A stretch of 64,000 nucleotides of DNA from Chaetoderma sp. LZ-2023a (lineage: Eukaryota; Mollusca; Caudofoveata; Chaetodermatida; Chaetodermatidae), in assembly GCA_034401795.1 (NCBI GenBank), contig CM067369.1:93809712-93873711 (forward strand). The letters run 5' to 3'. A program made the position numbers and the translations under genes. The notes beneath the pieces were generated by a model. That model was not told where the DNA came from. It did no database searches and was given only the letters and a program-made list of their open reading frames with translations. Shown here piece by piece: positions 39,671-49,438 of this stretch (position 1 is the stretch's first letter; each line of letters starts with the position of its first letter).

Positions 39671-39819
39671 TTAATTGTTAAAATAAATTTTTCAATGGCT
39701 ATCTCTGTGATTTATATTTTATCTAAGACATTTTCAAGTTTTAGGTCAAATGATCATGGCTGTTATAGAGCCATATTGTGTTATATATGATATTTGCATT
39801 TCATGCTGGTGTGTAAAAC

Positions 39820-40320
39820 GTCTTAAAATCTGTGAAACCGCTTGAGGGATTGATTCAAAACTCATGAAATATCATCTAGGGCAAGAGCTGAACCAAATGT
39901 GTTCAATGGAAGTTGATTGGCCAAATGCTTCAGCAGCCATCTTGGATGACCAAGTTGTCGTGAAAACGACTTCTCCAGAACCGCTAAAATGGATTGGGAT
40001 GAAATTTGGGAGATATGATTAAGGACTAAGGGCGATTAAACTTTGTTCAAGCGAAGTTGATATGTCAAAAATATGGCCGCAGTGGGCCAATCAAGAGGTA
40101 GTGTGTTTGGCGGTCACTTTGGATTTTTTTATTGGCGGGATGGAACCTAAGGTTCAATCTGATTGTGTGGTCAGCATTCATCATTAATTTCCCACTAAAT
40201 ATTGATTGTACTGAATTCCCTATTTTGTATTTTATGTCTTGTTACCGCTGAATTCAAAGTATTGTTTCTGTTCAAATGCTAATGGTCCAGCTGAGCGTTA
40301 ATGCCCTCGAGCCTCTTGTT
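39820..40320. repeat. Partial copy of the 34891-36098 repeat
   Basis: Shares AAATCTGTGAAACCGCTTGA, GATTGGCCAAATGCTTC..C, GCCATCTTGGATGACC and the closing CCCTCGAGCCTCTTGTTT. The 5' part is missing. Confidence 0.6.
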
Positions 40321-40710
40321 TGGTTAAGGTTTGTAATTTCCATTATTTTTCAACAAGGGCTGTTTGTATTTCAGTAAAACTTTAGAACATTGTTCTATGC
40401 CATGGAAATTGCATCATTACTAATTTAATTTTTTTTTGGAATTATTCCTAAATTTCTTCACGTTTTTCACAATGAAACCTTTCACTTCTGCGCAATGCTG
40501 ACATATTTAATGTGGACTATTCGCATATCTTGTAGGCTTACAGAGGCTTGTAGGTGCTTGCACTGCACGTACACTGAGTAGGTAGGCTTAATGGCTGTCT
40601 TTTGGCTATACCATTGTGACTCCCGTATTGGGCAATGCCATGGCGATCTTTTCAAGATTAGACTATATCCAAAGTTTTGTAAAAATTTTCATGTTTGATG
40701 GGTTATAGTC

Positions 40711-40945
40711 GAAGTCATCGAGCGGAAAGCAAATATTTTAGGATTTTTCAAGAAATCAATGGGGATAACTCAGGTGGTTACATGCAGATTTCTGTAGTAC
40801 GCAATCCCAGTCAACGTCTTATCCAGAAGCATGTATTTCTGAATTACGATCTGAATTTAGGCAGGCTAACTGATTATTATTGTTTGAAAACCAAATATTT
40901 CCTTTTCAAGAAGTCAAGGGGGATTACTCAGGTGATTACACATAT
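40711..40945 (+). repeat. Left arm of a 235-bp inverted repeat around EDRF1 exon i
   Basis: GAAGTCATCGAGCGGAAAGC ... GGATTACTCAGGTGATTACA is the inverted complement of 42230-42463 with few differences. It contains two units with CAATCCCAGTCAACG and ATTACTCAGGTGATTACA-like ends, so it comes from a tandem repeat. Confidence 0.85.
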
Positions 40946-41082
40946 TTGTGCCTCACCAAATATATGTATTATGAACCATGCGTAGTTTGTTTGTGTTTTG
41001 TTTACAGGCTAGAAATTGCACGCATCAACATTCTTGTATTTAATTAATATCTCTATAATCGTGGATTATATCTCCTCTTCAG

Positions 41083-41205
41083 GTGTGTACTTCTGCTAAT
41101 TACCTGTTGGCCGACCTTTATGTACCAGATTCTGTAGTAAAGGACACAAGATCCCTCTCTTCCAGTGATGAATCAGACTCAGAGTTTGAGGAGACTGATG
41201 ACCAG
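41083..41205 (+). CDS. EDRF1: EDRF1 homologue, exon i
   Basis: 123 nt between CTCTTCAG and GTATGT, phase 0 both sides, 41 codons: CTSANYLLADLYVPD and an acidic/Ser tail (SSSDESDSEFEETDDQ). It matches EDRF1 around ASANYMLSELF followed by an acidic Ser/Glu region. The exon sits in the spacer between the two arms of a long inverted repeat. Confidence 0.93.
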
Positions 41206-41566
41206 GTATGTATAATGAAGATATGCTGTTTAAACATCTCAGTAATCAGACTATCCTCGTTATTTACCCTCATATCAAATTAACCCATCAATGGAATATC
41301 CATTTGCAGGCCAAGAGAAGGCTATTTTTTAAAATGTAACACTGTTCTAGTGGTATATTTTTAAAAATAGTCTGCTTGCAAATGGACTTTGCCTAAGCAA
41401 ACGTTTGTATTTTGTTTTTGAAGTCGTCACAAGAATTATCGATGTGCAGAAAAAAGGAAAGATTTTTAGTAAATTCCAGAAGTAAATAGTTCCCTTTTTA
41501 TGCAAATTTATATTCACTCAGTGAAAACTCAATTTCCCTGAAAATCTTGACCATCAAAGGGTTAAT

Positions 41567-41992
41567 TAATATAAGTAGCATCTTGAGTGCTTTGAGAGGC
41601 TGTCATCACGAGGTTAGCTGTGTTCATAGATAGGCTAATATAAGTAGCATCTTGAGTGCTTTGAGAGGCTGTCATCACGAGGTTAGCTGTGTTCATAGAT
41701 AGCCTAATATAAGTAGCATCTTGAGTGCTTTGAGAGGCTGTCATCACGAGGTTAGCTGTGTTCATAGATAGGCTAATATAAGTAGCATCTTGAGTGCTTT
41801 GAGAGGCTGTCATCACGAGGTTAGCTGTGTTCATAGATAGGCTAATATAAGTAGCATCTTGAGTGCTTTGAGAGGCTGTCATCACGAGGTTAGCTGTGTT
41901 CATAGATAGCCTAATATAAGTAGCATCTTGAGTGCTTCGAGAGGCTGTCATCACGAGGTTAGCTGTGTTCATAGATAGGCTAATATAAGTCG
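41567..41992. repeat. 69-bp tandem array, six copies
   Basis: AGTAGCATCTTGAGTGCTTT starts at 41574, 41643, 41712, 41781, 41850 and 41919, exactly 69 bp apart, with a truncated copy at 41988. Units differ by one or two bases. Because 69 is a multiple of three, the minus strand shows a 136-codon repeat ORF, which I regard as an artefact. Confidence 0.95.
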
Positions 41993-42229
41993 CAATTATT
42001 TCTTCATTTCTTCACATCCTGTATGGTTTCTAGCTGGCGGAATTCATTATTAATCAGCCGACGTATTTGATGGGGACTATAGAAATGGGCCACATCTGTG
42101 TGTGTATGTGTGTACACATGCATCCGCATTTGGTTTCTGCTTGATAACTTCTTTAACAGTTAACATGCATGGACTCAGTTCAAATTTCAGAAATACACCT
42201 TTTTGACTGAGATTGCGGTGGGCTAAAAT

Positions 42230-42463
42230 ATATGTAATCACCTGAGTAATCCCCCTTGACTTCTTGAAAAGGAAATATTTGGTTTTCAAACAATAATAAT
42301 CAGTTAGCCTGCCTAAATTCAGATCATATTTCAAGAAATACATGCTTCTGCATAAGACGTTGACTGGGATTGCGTACTACAGAAATCTGCATGTAACCAC
42401 CAGAGTTATCCCCATTGATTTCTTGAAAAATCCTAAAATATTTGCTTTCCGCTCGATGACTTC
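42230..42463 (-). repeat. Right arm of the inverted repeat around exon i
   Basis: Complement of 40711-40945. Related but weaker units continue to about 42600 (AATCACCTGAGTTATAAATC). Confidence 0.85.
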
Positions 42464-42819
42464 AACTAGTCTACATGAACTCAGTTCTGAAAATACTTGC
42501 CTAAGTTGACTAGACTTGAGTACATCAATAATCTGATTGTAATCACCTGAGTTATAAATCCCCTCTTCATTTCATGAAAAATTTTGAAATATTTGGTTTA
42601 AAAAATTGGGTTTGTTCTAAGACACTCGGTTCGGGGGACGTGATGAGTCTTTTGTGCAAATGGTGGTGCTGTAAGCTGTTGCAACAGCGAATGCAACTCC
42701 ATTTTCAAAATTGAATACTAGAGTCTTCAATCTCCAGTTCTTACTAAACATGCCTTGCTATAACTTGGATGAAGTCGAGGACTTGGTGATTGCCTAGAGA
42801 GCAGTACAATAGGAAAATC

Positions 42820-43015
42820 GATTTCTAACTATGCCCCACCCAGTTCTGGCTAAGCTCCATCCAGTTTTTACGTGTGTTGGAATTGATTTGAAACTTTAAA
42901 ACCTCAATTCATATAATTTTTTCAACGCAACTATAGAGATATACTGTTGAAAATTTTTAGCCTCTGATTGCAACCGATCCCAGTCAAATTAGTCTCAAAA
43001 TAGTCAATAGAATGT
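42820..43015. repeat. Diverged P1 composite
   Basis: CTATGCCCCACCCAGTTCTG, GTTGGAATTGATTTGAAAC, CTGTTGAAAATTTTTAGCC and CAGTCAAATTAGTCTCAAAA. Confidence 0.5.
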
Positions 43016-43020
43016 TTGTT

Positions 43021-43217
43021 AACCCTTACCGCTCTGATGTCAATATTCTAATCTTTTACTATGTCTGTAACAAAGAAACTTGTCTATATGTTTCAACAAT
43101 TTTGCGGAACGATGTTGCTGTCTACGACAGCACCAAATCTATTGAAAAAGAACACTAGTTCACGTTTTAATATAATTTGGAAACATACAATTCTGACATC
43201 AGAGTGGTAAGGGTTAA
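43021..43217. repeat. P2 MITE
   Basis: AACCCTTACCGCTCTGATGT at the left and GACATCAGAGTGGTAAGGGT at the right, with GATGTTGCTGTCTACGACAG at the centre. Confidence 0.75.
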
Positions 43218-44204
43218 TTAAATTATATTAATTCATCAAAGACATACAATTCATATACTTTTGTGACAAACATTTAAATTTGCTTGACAGAACTATGTCA
43301 TTATGATTGTGATGTTAGCTAATATAACCTGTGATGTATATGATTATGATGTCAGATACTTGAGTGACAGATCGTATTCTTCCAGTCAATTGCGTCTAGA
43401 TCAAGAGATGCTGTTCTTCAGGGTTTTTTTTTAGCTACTATAACGTGTTAGATATATTTTTCAAAAACTTAAAAGCATAAAATCAATGTACCTTCAGGGT
43501 ATGAAATAACGGTCGGACATCGGTCATGTCCGATCAAATCCGGATGGGTAAAAATATTTTACTGAACATGAATTTTGGGGAAAATTTGCAAATTTTGGAA
43601 AAAGAGAACAAGTGAACAATGTTTGTATCACACTCAAATACGATAGATCGATCGAGCGCGCGTTTGTGCGTCATTTGCACATTTCTAAGTGAAAACGATA
43701 TTCATCTTGGTTACCAGTATTCGTGATCTGTCAAAACGCGTCATACCGGCAAATTCATCCTAGAGGGTGGTCTTACAATAGCTAATTGTCCCGGGAATAG
43801 TGTAAACCTTTTATACTGGCGAATTCTCTGATTTCTAATGAGGGATATAGACCGTGAGTGACTTGAAAATTAAGTCATACAGCGAATAAATGACAGATAA
43901 AATTGCATAGAACATCTGATAAATGATACCACTCAAAATCATGTCATTTCGCTAGTCTGAAAATCCAATGACATTACGTGAGAGATTTTCACAGAAGTTT
44001 GAGACGCGTTCTTTCACGCCTTCGATACTGAAGAAGCTAATTCTTCCTCGCGATTTCCTTGGTAGCTGTATATAGAAAACCAATGAAATAGCGGGCGAGT
44101 TTTCTCACAATAGAAGTGAAGAAAGCAAGTTCATAAATAATCGCACTGTAGAAGACACTTGACAACACGCACGTTACCATTATATTCGCGTTCTACAATT
44201 AACC

Positions 44205-44415
44205 ATTTAATGGTCAAATTTGTCTAAAAATTTTAATTTAAAATAGTTAATGGCCATTTGCAGGTCAAGAGATTATTTTTGAAAATTTACCATGGAAATG
44301 ACTGTCTCAGTTACTGAATAAGCCATTTCAATGGAAAATTTCAAAAATAATCTCTGGACCTGCAAGTGAACATTTATCAGGAAAACTATCACAAGCCTTT
44401 TTTGACTAATGTGTT
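44205..44415. repeat. P3 MITE
   Basis: GGCCATTTGCAGGTCAAGAG, CATGGAAATGACTGTCTCAG / AAGCCATTTCAATGG and CTCTGGACCTGCAAGTGAAC. Confidence 0.65.
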
Positions 44416-44989
44416 CTAAAGTGAAATTTAAAAAAAATTTAATTGTACATGACTGTGACAGCAGTTGATGTGTTGCTAAAATGGCATCTGAGCGAAAAGT
44501 GCCCAAAGGGGCAACCCTTTCTAAATGGAGGACCGAGTATAAGTGGTTAAGTCCTCATTTTCTGGGTCCTACAGTTGACTATGAAATTGTTCTATCTTTA
44601 TGCATTTTCTCGTGAAAATGTCTTAGTCTATTTGACTTTTTCAGGACAAAATGGGTAAAAAATAGAACAATTTCACAGCCAACAGAAAACCTATATTTTT
44701 CTCCAGAAATGCAGGAGATGGCCTCTGAGAGCATCTAGATTTAAAAATTTTCTGGGGGAGGACCCCCGGACCCCCCTCCCCCCCCCCCCGTCAGGTTATT
44801 CAACTTCCGCTTTTTTGTCAGATCAAATTGACTCTCCTTATTTCAGACCCTGTACCTTTCCAGTTTATCCATCCATCATATGTAATATTTAACTACATAG
44901 TGTGTAGGGTGACCTCATATTCAATTACAGCATGAATGACTCGATTTAGTCTGTATTAAACAAATTGTTTATATTTACTATTTAATAAA

Positions 44990-45215
44990 CATGCTGTTGA
45001 ATATTTTGAAACTAATTTGACTGGGCGATGTTGCTGCCATAGGCAGCAACAGCTCCCAGTCAAGGTAGTTCTAAAATATTCAACAGCTTACCTGTATAGT
45101 TTTCTGGAAATTGCTAGTCAAGGCATTCGGGGATCGATCGATCCCAACACGGGCTAACCGTTGTTGAAACATAACTAGGGATGGGCGGGGAATAGATAAA
45201 ACTGGAAAAGTTCCT
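44990..45215. repeat. P1 MITE abutting EDRF1 exon j
   Basis: Full palindrome GCTGTTGAATATTTTGAAAC ... TAAAATATTCAACAGC around TGCTGCCATAGGCAGCAACA, then the outer arm with GATCGATCGATCCCAACACG and GATGGGCGGGGAATAGATAA. It ends within about 30 bp of the exon j acceptor. Confidence 0.8.
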
Positions 45216-45236
45216 GATGTCATGTAATGTTCAAAG

Positions 45237-45410
45237 GATGATGAGGTGGATGAGCAGACATCAACTTCTGTAGAAGTCCAAGCCCTCTGCATTCCGAATG
45301 AGCTCACACCAAGTGTGCGGAAATCAAAACAGCTGGCTGCGGCGAGATATCAACCAGTATGCGGGTCCGTGGAAGAGAGATGCCGGGAAGCACTCAAATA
45401 CATACAACAT
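45237..45410 (+). CDS. EDRF1: EDRF1 homologue, exon j
   Basis: 174 nt, phase 0 both sides, ending CAACAT|GTAAGA. It encodes DDEVDEQTSTSVEVQAL, then QPVCGSVEERCREALKYIQH, which matches the EDRF1 segment with CAFPVCHDTEERCRLVLSYV. In frame, TAA lies 12 nt before the exon start, so the AG at 45235-45236 (TTCAAAG) is the only usable acceptor although it lacks a good pyrimidine tract. Downstream EDRF1 exons (TPR region) are beyond the window. Confidence 0.88.
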
Positions 45411-46705
45411 GTAAGATAAAGTTCACAAGTTAACATAAAGTTACATTAACATTTACACCGTTGCAGTAAGTATGATCAAAAAGATAAAATGTTTATACAT
45501 GCCTGCTTTGATACAGCATGATGTAATTTATGCATTGTCCATTTTTCCGTTTGATCATTCATATAGTTTGCTTTATTGAACTTACAATTCAAAGAAACAG
45601 ATGCCTGTGAAGTTTTTCTTCATTGAATAATGGTGTTATCGTATAATAAGGGGGGGGGGGGGTGATCTTTAAAAATGTTCAATAATACAGGTCAAATGTC
45701 AATGGATCTTTCCAGTTTTAGATATGCCCCACCCATCTTGATAAGCTCTACCAACAGCTCGCTCATGATCAATCGATCCCCTGTCTCAATTTCAAGAAAA
45801 ATATACATGTAAACTGTTGAATATTTTGAAACTAATTTTACTGGTCGCTGTTGCTAAGACAAAGTGTTTATTAAGTTGTAAAGACATACATTTAAAAGAC
45901 TACTTATTAAACATTGGGCCAATTTGAAAAAACTTGACTAAGTCTTTTCCACAGAAATTAGATTAGTAAATTGTTCCAGTGGTTATCTTGTTTTGTCCGG
46001 TTTTGGTGGTGGCAAATGAGTAATACAGGCCCATTGGGCCACTTGTTAATATTGTCAACCTGTTGTGTAACTATGAAAAGCATATTATTTTCAGCAAGAA
46101 TTTGGGCAAATTGACCAGGGCCAATTTTGAGTTAAATTCTGTTATTACCAGTAAGTAAGATTTAATATGAAATAGTTCTTAAAAGTTGATTAACCCGTGT
46201 TTAAACATTAAAAAAAAGTAACACCCGACAGAAACTGGATTGTATAAGGAAAAAATATATTCGAAGCACAGTAACTAGATTGATTGTTTTATTACCGGTT
46301 TTCGTTCACAAGTCTTTCGATCTCACTGCAGCTTATGTATGACGACCCTTTAATCCAATTTTGATCAAATTTAGGGGTGCAATTTTACATCCTAGCAGTC
46401 TATGCTCAGAGAATTACAGTATTATATCTAACTACAGAACGCACAAAATAAAACCTTAAAATCCTTTAGATCAGAAACAAGACGTTTTAAACCAAGATTG
46501 CTGGATCATCGCAAATGCCCAACGTTCACCGCTTTGACCTGTTGACCCATCTCACCCCCTGGGGGCGCTTTCAAGTGTAAATGTTCTCTTGCACGCCACA
46601 CTGATATGTGTAACTCACATACCATATTTGGTTGAATTTCATTCAGGGATCCTCATAAGGGTCCTTCTGAGGGTATATACCCCCAAAATTCTACTTCGAA
46701 TAATA
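45411..46705. other. Start of EDRF1 intron after exon j
   Basis: AT-rich. Holds a poly-G run near 45650, a P1 outer arm plus left half (about 45700-45860) and a CCCATTGGGCCACTTGTTAA repeat end near 46040. No exon recognised. Confidence 0.6.
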
Positions 46706-47791
46706 CTTACTGGTAGAGCTGGGCGGTCTGACGGTAGTACTGTGAGGACCGTGGTATACCGTGAACCGATACCGTGACCGTTGACATTTCCAAATACCGT
46801 GAATACTGTCCATAATGTTTGCGCAATATTTGCGAAATATATTCATAAAATCTGACTTGACCGAGGGTAAATAGGTGCTAATAGTGCCAAAATACAGGCA
46901 TCCCTAACTATTAGCCGAGTTGAGGTGAAAGGGTCGTTGTAAAAACAAACATCAAGACGTCAATTACAAAATAATGACAGGCAGAATTGTATGTCAAACG
47001 TACGTCTTGAAAGTCTCACGGTAAAATTGCTTTATTTAAAACATCTAAACTCATTCTCTGGCCGTCCGCCGGTAGTAATTACACTATAATATATTCCCTA
47101 TTCCCATTTCTATTATTTGTAATTTATTACTCCAAGCATTTTATCACCGAATAAACATGCTAGAATAACAAAATAACATACAAACTGCATGCTATTCAAA
47201 CACAACAGCAATCTCACAAAGACATATCTGATTGGTTGTTCATGAACTAGACCATGGGAAAATACATTACTATGCTGAATTTATCAATGAAAATTTACTA
47301 AAACGTAGTATTTGCTTGCGCCGTTTTGATCACGTGCTAATTTATTAACAATGAGTAGCGTTGAAGTCATTATTTTTTTATTTTTCTGGCTTGTTTTACG
47401 AAATTTCTTTAAGGATTAAATCCAGTTTAAGCAACGACACCTAAAAATTATAGTGTTTTAGTTTTTGTAATTCATTTTTCAACTGGCTACACGTCGGAAG
47501 TTCGCAGAAATAGCTTTTTAGATGCATTGTTCACGTGAAGCATGGCGAGTAACGTGTCTGTACATCGGGTACTCAGTAATTATCAGAAGCTTTGGAATCG
47601 GCTATGTTCCATGTCGTGTTATATGTATGTGTATAGGCCTGTTTTCGCGAGTAACAGAATATATGACTCCAACAGAAATAAAAGAGTACAACACTTGCCC
47701 CGTTTAAATACTCGCAAATTTTGTCTGGACTCTGTTTAGCAAAGCGCTCGACTGCCAAAATAAAATTTACCGTTTGCTGGGCGCACGCATT

Positions 47792-47987
47792 TTTCACATC
47801 AAGAGTATACTTACCTCCCTAATACTTTTGATATTGCTAAATATCGGCTTTCACTCAATAAAACACTCAGATTAAAAACAGTTAGGTGCCCCTACTGGGC
47901 AGGGAGTCAGAGGTAGTCCGGCGGATGCTCGCCCCACCACCGCGCATGCGCCGACTACTACTTCCTCTTTGCTCATTTATTGGCTAA
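47792..47987 (+). repeat. C left ITR
   Basis: Inverted complement of 61649-61864 apart from a few bases: TATCGGC on the left corresponds to GCCAATA on the right. Confidence 0.93.
47942..47983 (+). promoter_or_regulatory. GCGCATGCGC / ACTTCC / ATTGG module, C
   Basis: All three motifs present, 37 bp from first to last motif start (47942, 47979). Confidence 0.6.
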
Positions 47988-48074
47988 GGGTTACATGCGG
48001 TTTTGTGCTACTTTACATTTTCTGCGCGTTTACCTTGTTTTTTACTCATTTGACGATTCTTGTACGTTCGAGGC

Positions 48075-48125
48075 ATGTCGGAAAGAGAGGACTCACCTTT
48101 GGAAGGAGCTGGATCTCTTTATCAG
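48075..48125 (+). CDS. C gag leader exon
   Basis: Same 17 residues as A (MSEREDSPLEGAGSLYQ) with several synonymous differences, ending CAG|GTGATT. Its partner acceptor is at 55936, on the far side of insertion B, so the C leader intron is now about 7.8 kb. Confidence 0.7.
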
Positions 48126-48339
48126 GTGATTTCTTTGATATGCTAGCGTGTTTTGTCCCGGTTTAATGTGTTTCCGGGACTCGCGCTTACCGTGATTAGC
48201 GCCTGTTTGTGTTGGTTTTTTACAACATGGTGCTTCATAAGTCTCATTTCTCTTTGTGTTTTTGTCCACAGGTATCACGTAGAAGCTTTGATGGACTTCT
48301 CGGCACAAGAGGATATGTTTTCTCTCCACCACGGTTCCA

Positions 48340-48535
48340 TTTCACTTCAAGAGTATACTTACCTCCCTAATACTTTTGATATTGCTAAATATTGGCTTTC
48401 ACTCAATAAACACTCAGATTTAAAACAGTTAGGTGCCCCTACTGGGCAGGGAGTCAGAGCGTAGTCTGGCGGATGCCAGCCCCTCCACCGCGCATGCGCA
48501 GACTAGCACTTCCTCTTTGCTAGATTATTGGCAAA
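48340..48535 (+). repeat. B left ITR
   Basis: Inverted complement of 55169-55384. B-private AGACTAGCACTTCC is mirrored as GGAAGTGCTAGTCT. Confidence 0.95.
48490..48531 (+). promoter_or_regulatory. GCGCATGCGC / ACTTCC / ATTGG module, B
   Basis: GCGCATGCGC (48490), ACTTCC (48508) and ATTGG (48527-48531); 135 bp upstream of the leader ATG. Confidence 0.6.
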
Positions 48536-48624
48536 GAGAACACACATGTTTTTCAGTCATAAGCTTTTCTTGCTCATTAACGTTTTTATTGGTGTTATTT
48601 TGGAAGTGATAAGACCTGATTTGG

Positions 48625-48675
48625 ATGGCGGGAGGATACACTTCGCCACCGGAGGACGTTGGACCTTTAAATCAG
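48625..48675 (+). CDS. B gag leader exon
   Basis: ATG plus 16 codons, MAGGYTSPPEDVGPLNQ, ending CAG|GTGACT in phase 0. Only the exon length, the Ser-Pro near the middle and the terminal Gln are shared with A and C. Conserved structure with diverged sequence supports coding. Joined to 49439 it gives a Gag of about 703 residues. Confidence 0.72.
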
Positions 48676-48821
48676 GTGACTTCTAGTAAAATTAGCGAGT
48701 TTTCTTCCCGGTGTATTGTGTTTCCGGGACTCGCGTTTACCGTGATAAGCGCCTTAGTTAGTTGGTTTAGGTCAACTCGGTGCTACCTAGGACTAATTTC
48801 TCTTTCTGTTTCTGTCCACAG

Positions 48822-49085
48822 GTCTGTATGACGCTAGGTTGTGACGTCACAGTACCAGAGAATTAGTATTCTCTCCACCATGGTTCCATTTCCTACTAAC
48901 ACTGTTAGGTTATCTAACCAAATGAAAAAATTATGTCCAGTGAGTTGGAGGCCTGGTATAAAGGTCTTCTCACTTTGCCCTCTTGATCCAATTCCTTCCC
49001 CATGAGGTGGAGAGAGTTAAGAGGCGTGCAGATGGTGGAGTTTCCGGTTCGTCACGTTGGATGGTTTGTCTATACAAAGTGTCAG
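48822..49085 (+). other. Conserved block in the B leader intron (possible cassette exon)
   Basis: Between TGTCCACAG and CAG|GTATCT. It contains a 33-codon stretch from an internal ATG (MRWRELRGVQMVEFPVRHVG, then WFVYTKCQ) that ends in phase 0 at the donor. The frame is not kept in A or D0. Confidence 0.4.
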
Positions 49086-49438
49086 GTATCTAGTTATTGA
49101 TAATGTGGTGATGTTAATTATTGTAAACAATCAAAGGGAGATAATTAACATTTTTGCCAGTAAAGAGTTATCTATATGTATCTGATGGTTGTGTAGTCAA
49201 CTTATCCATTCAGCATACAATTCGTCTTTGCACTTGGATGTTTTGTTGGGATCGAATTTTTCCTGTCACGGGATTAATGACGTCATAATCAGCTGGCTAT
49301 GTATTTATTAGCAATTCAAGCGCTAGGCTGGTTTTTGATGTATATTGATCTTTATGATCGTTTTCCTTCTCCTTGAGTTGGATTGAGTTTCTAAGCTTAA
49401 CTAGTTGCTCATACTCCTTGTCCTTTGCCCTGTTTCAG

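Larger units (their letters stand above)
38921..41082. other. EDRF1 intron h-i
   Basis: Contains a diverged P2 (39090), two P3 palindromes (39310, 39450), a partial copy of the CTCTTGTT repeat (39820-40320) and the left arm of a long inverted repeat (40711). Confidence 0.65.
41206..45236. other. EDRF1 intron i-j
   Basis: Contains a P3 copy, a 69-bp tandem array, the right arm of the inverted repeat, P1 and P2 copies, another P3, a poly-C run near 44770 and a P1 composite directly ahead of exon j. Between about 43400 and 44200 nothing is recognisable. Confidence 0.65.

Noticed and set aside
41562-41972. 136-codon minus-strand repeat protein
   Set aside because: Explained by the 69-bp tandem array, whose length is a multiple of three.
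41567-41992. CRISPR-like array
   Set aside because: Units are contiguous and uniform with no unique spacers, and the genome is metazoan.
47522-47739. Short overlapping frames left of DIRS C
   Set aside because: Lie in the non-autonomous TIR element, no motifs, both frames equally plausible.
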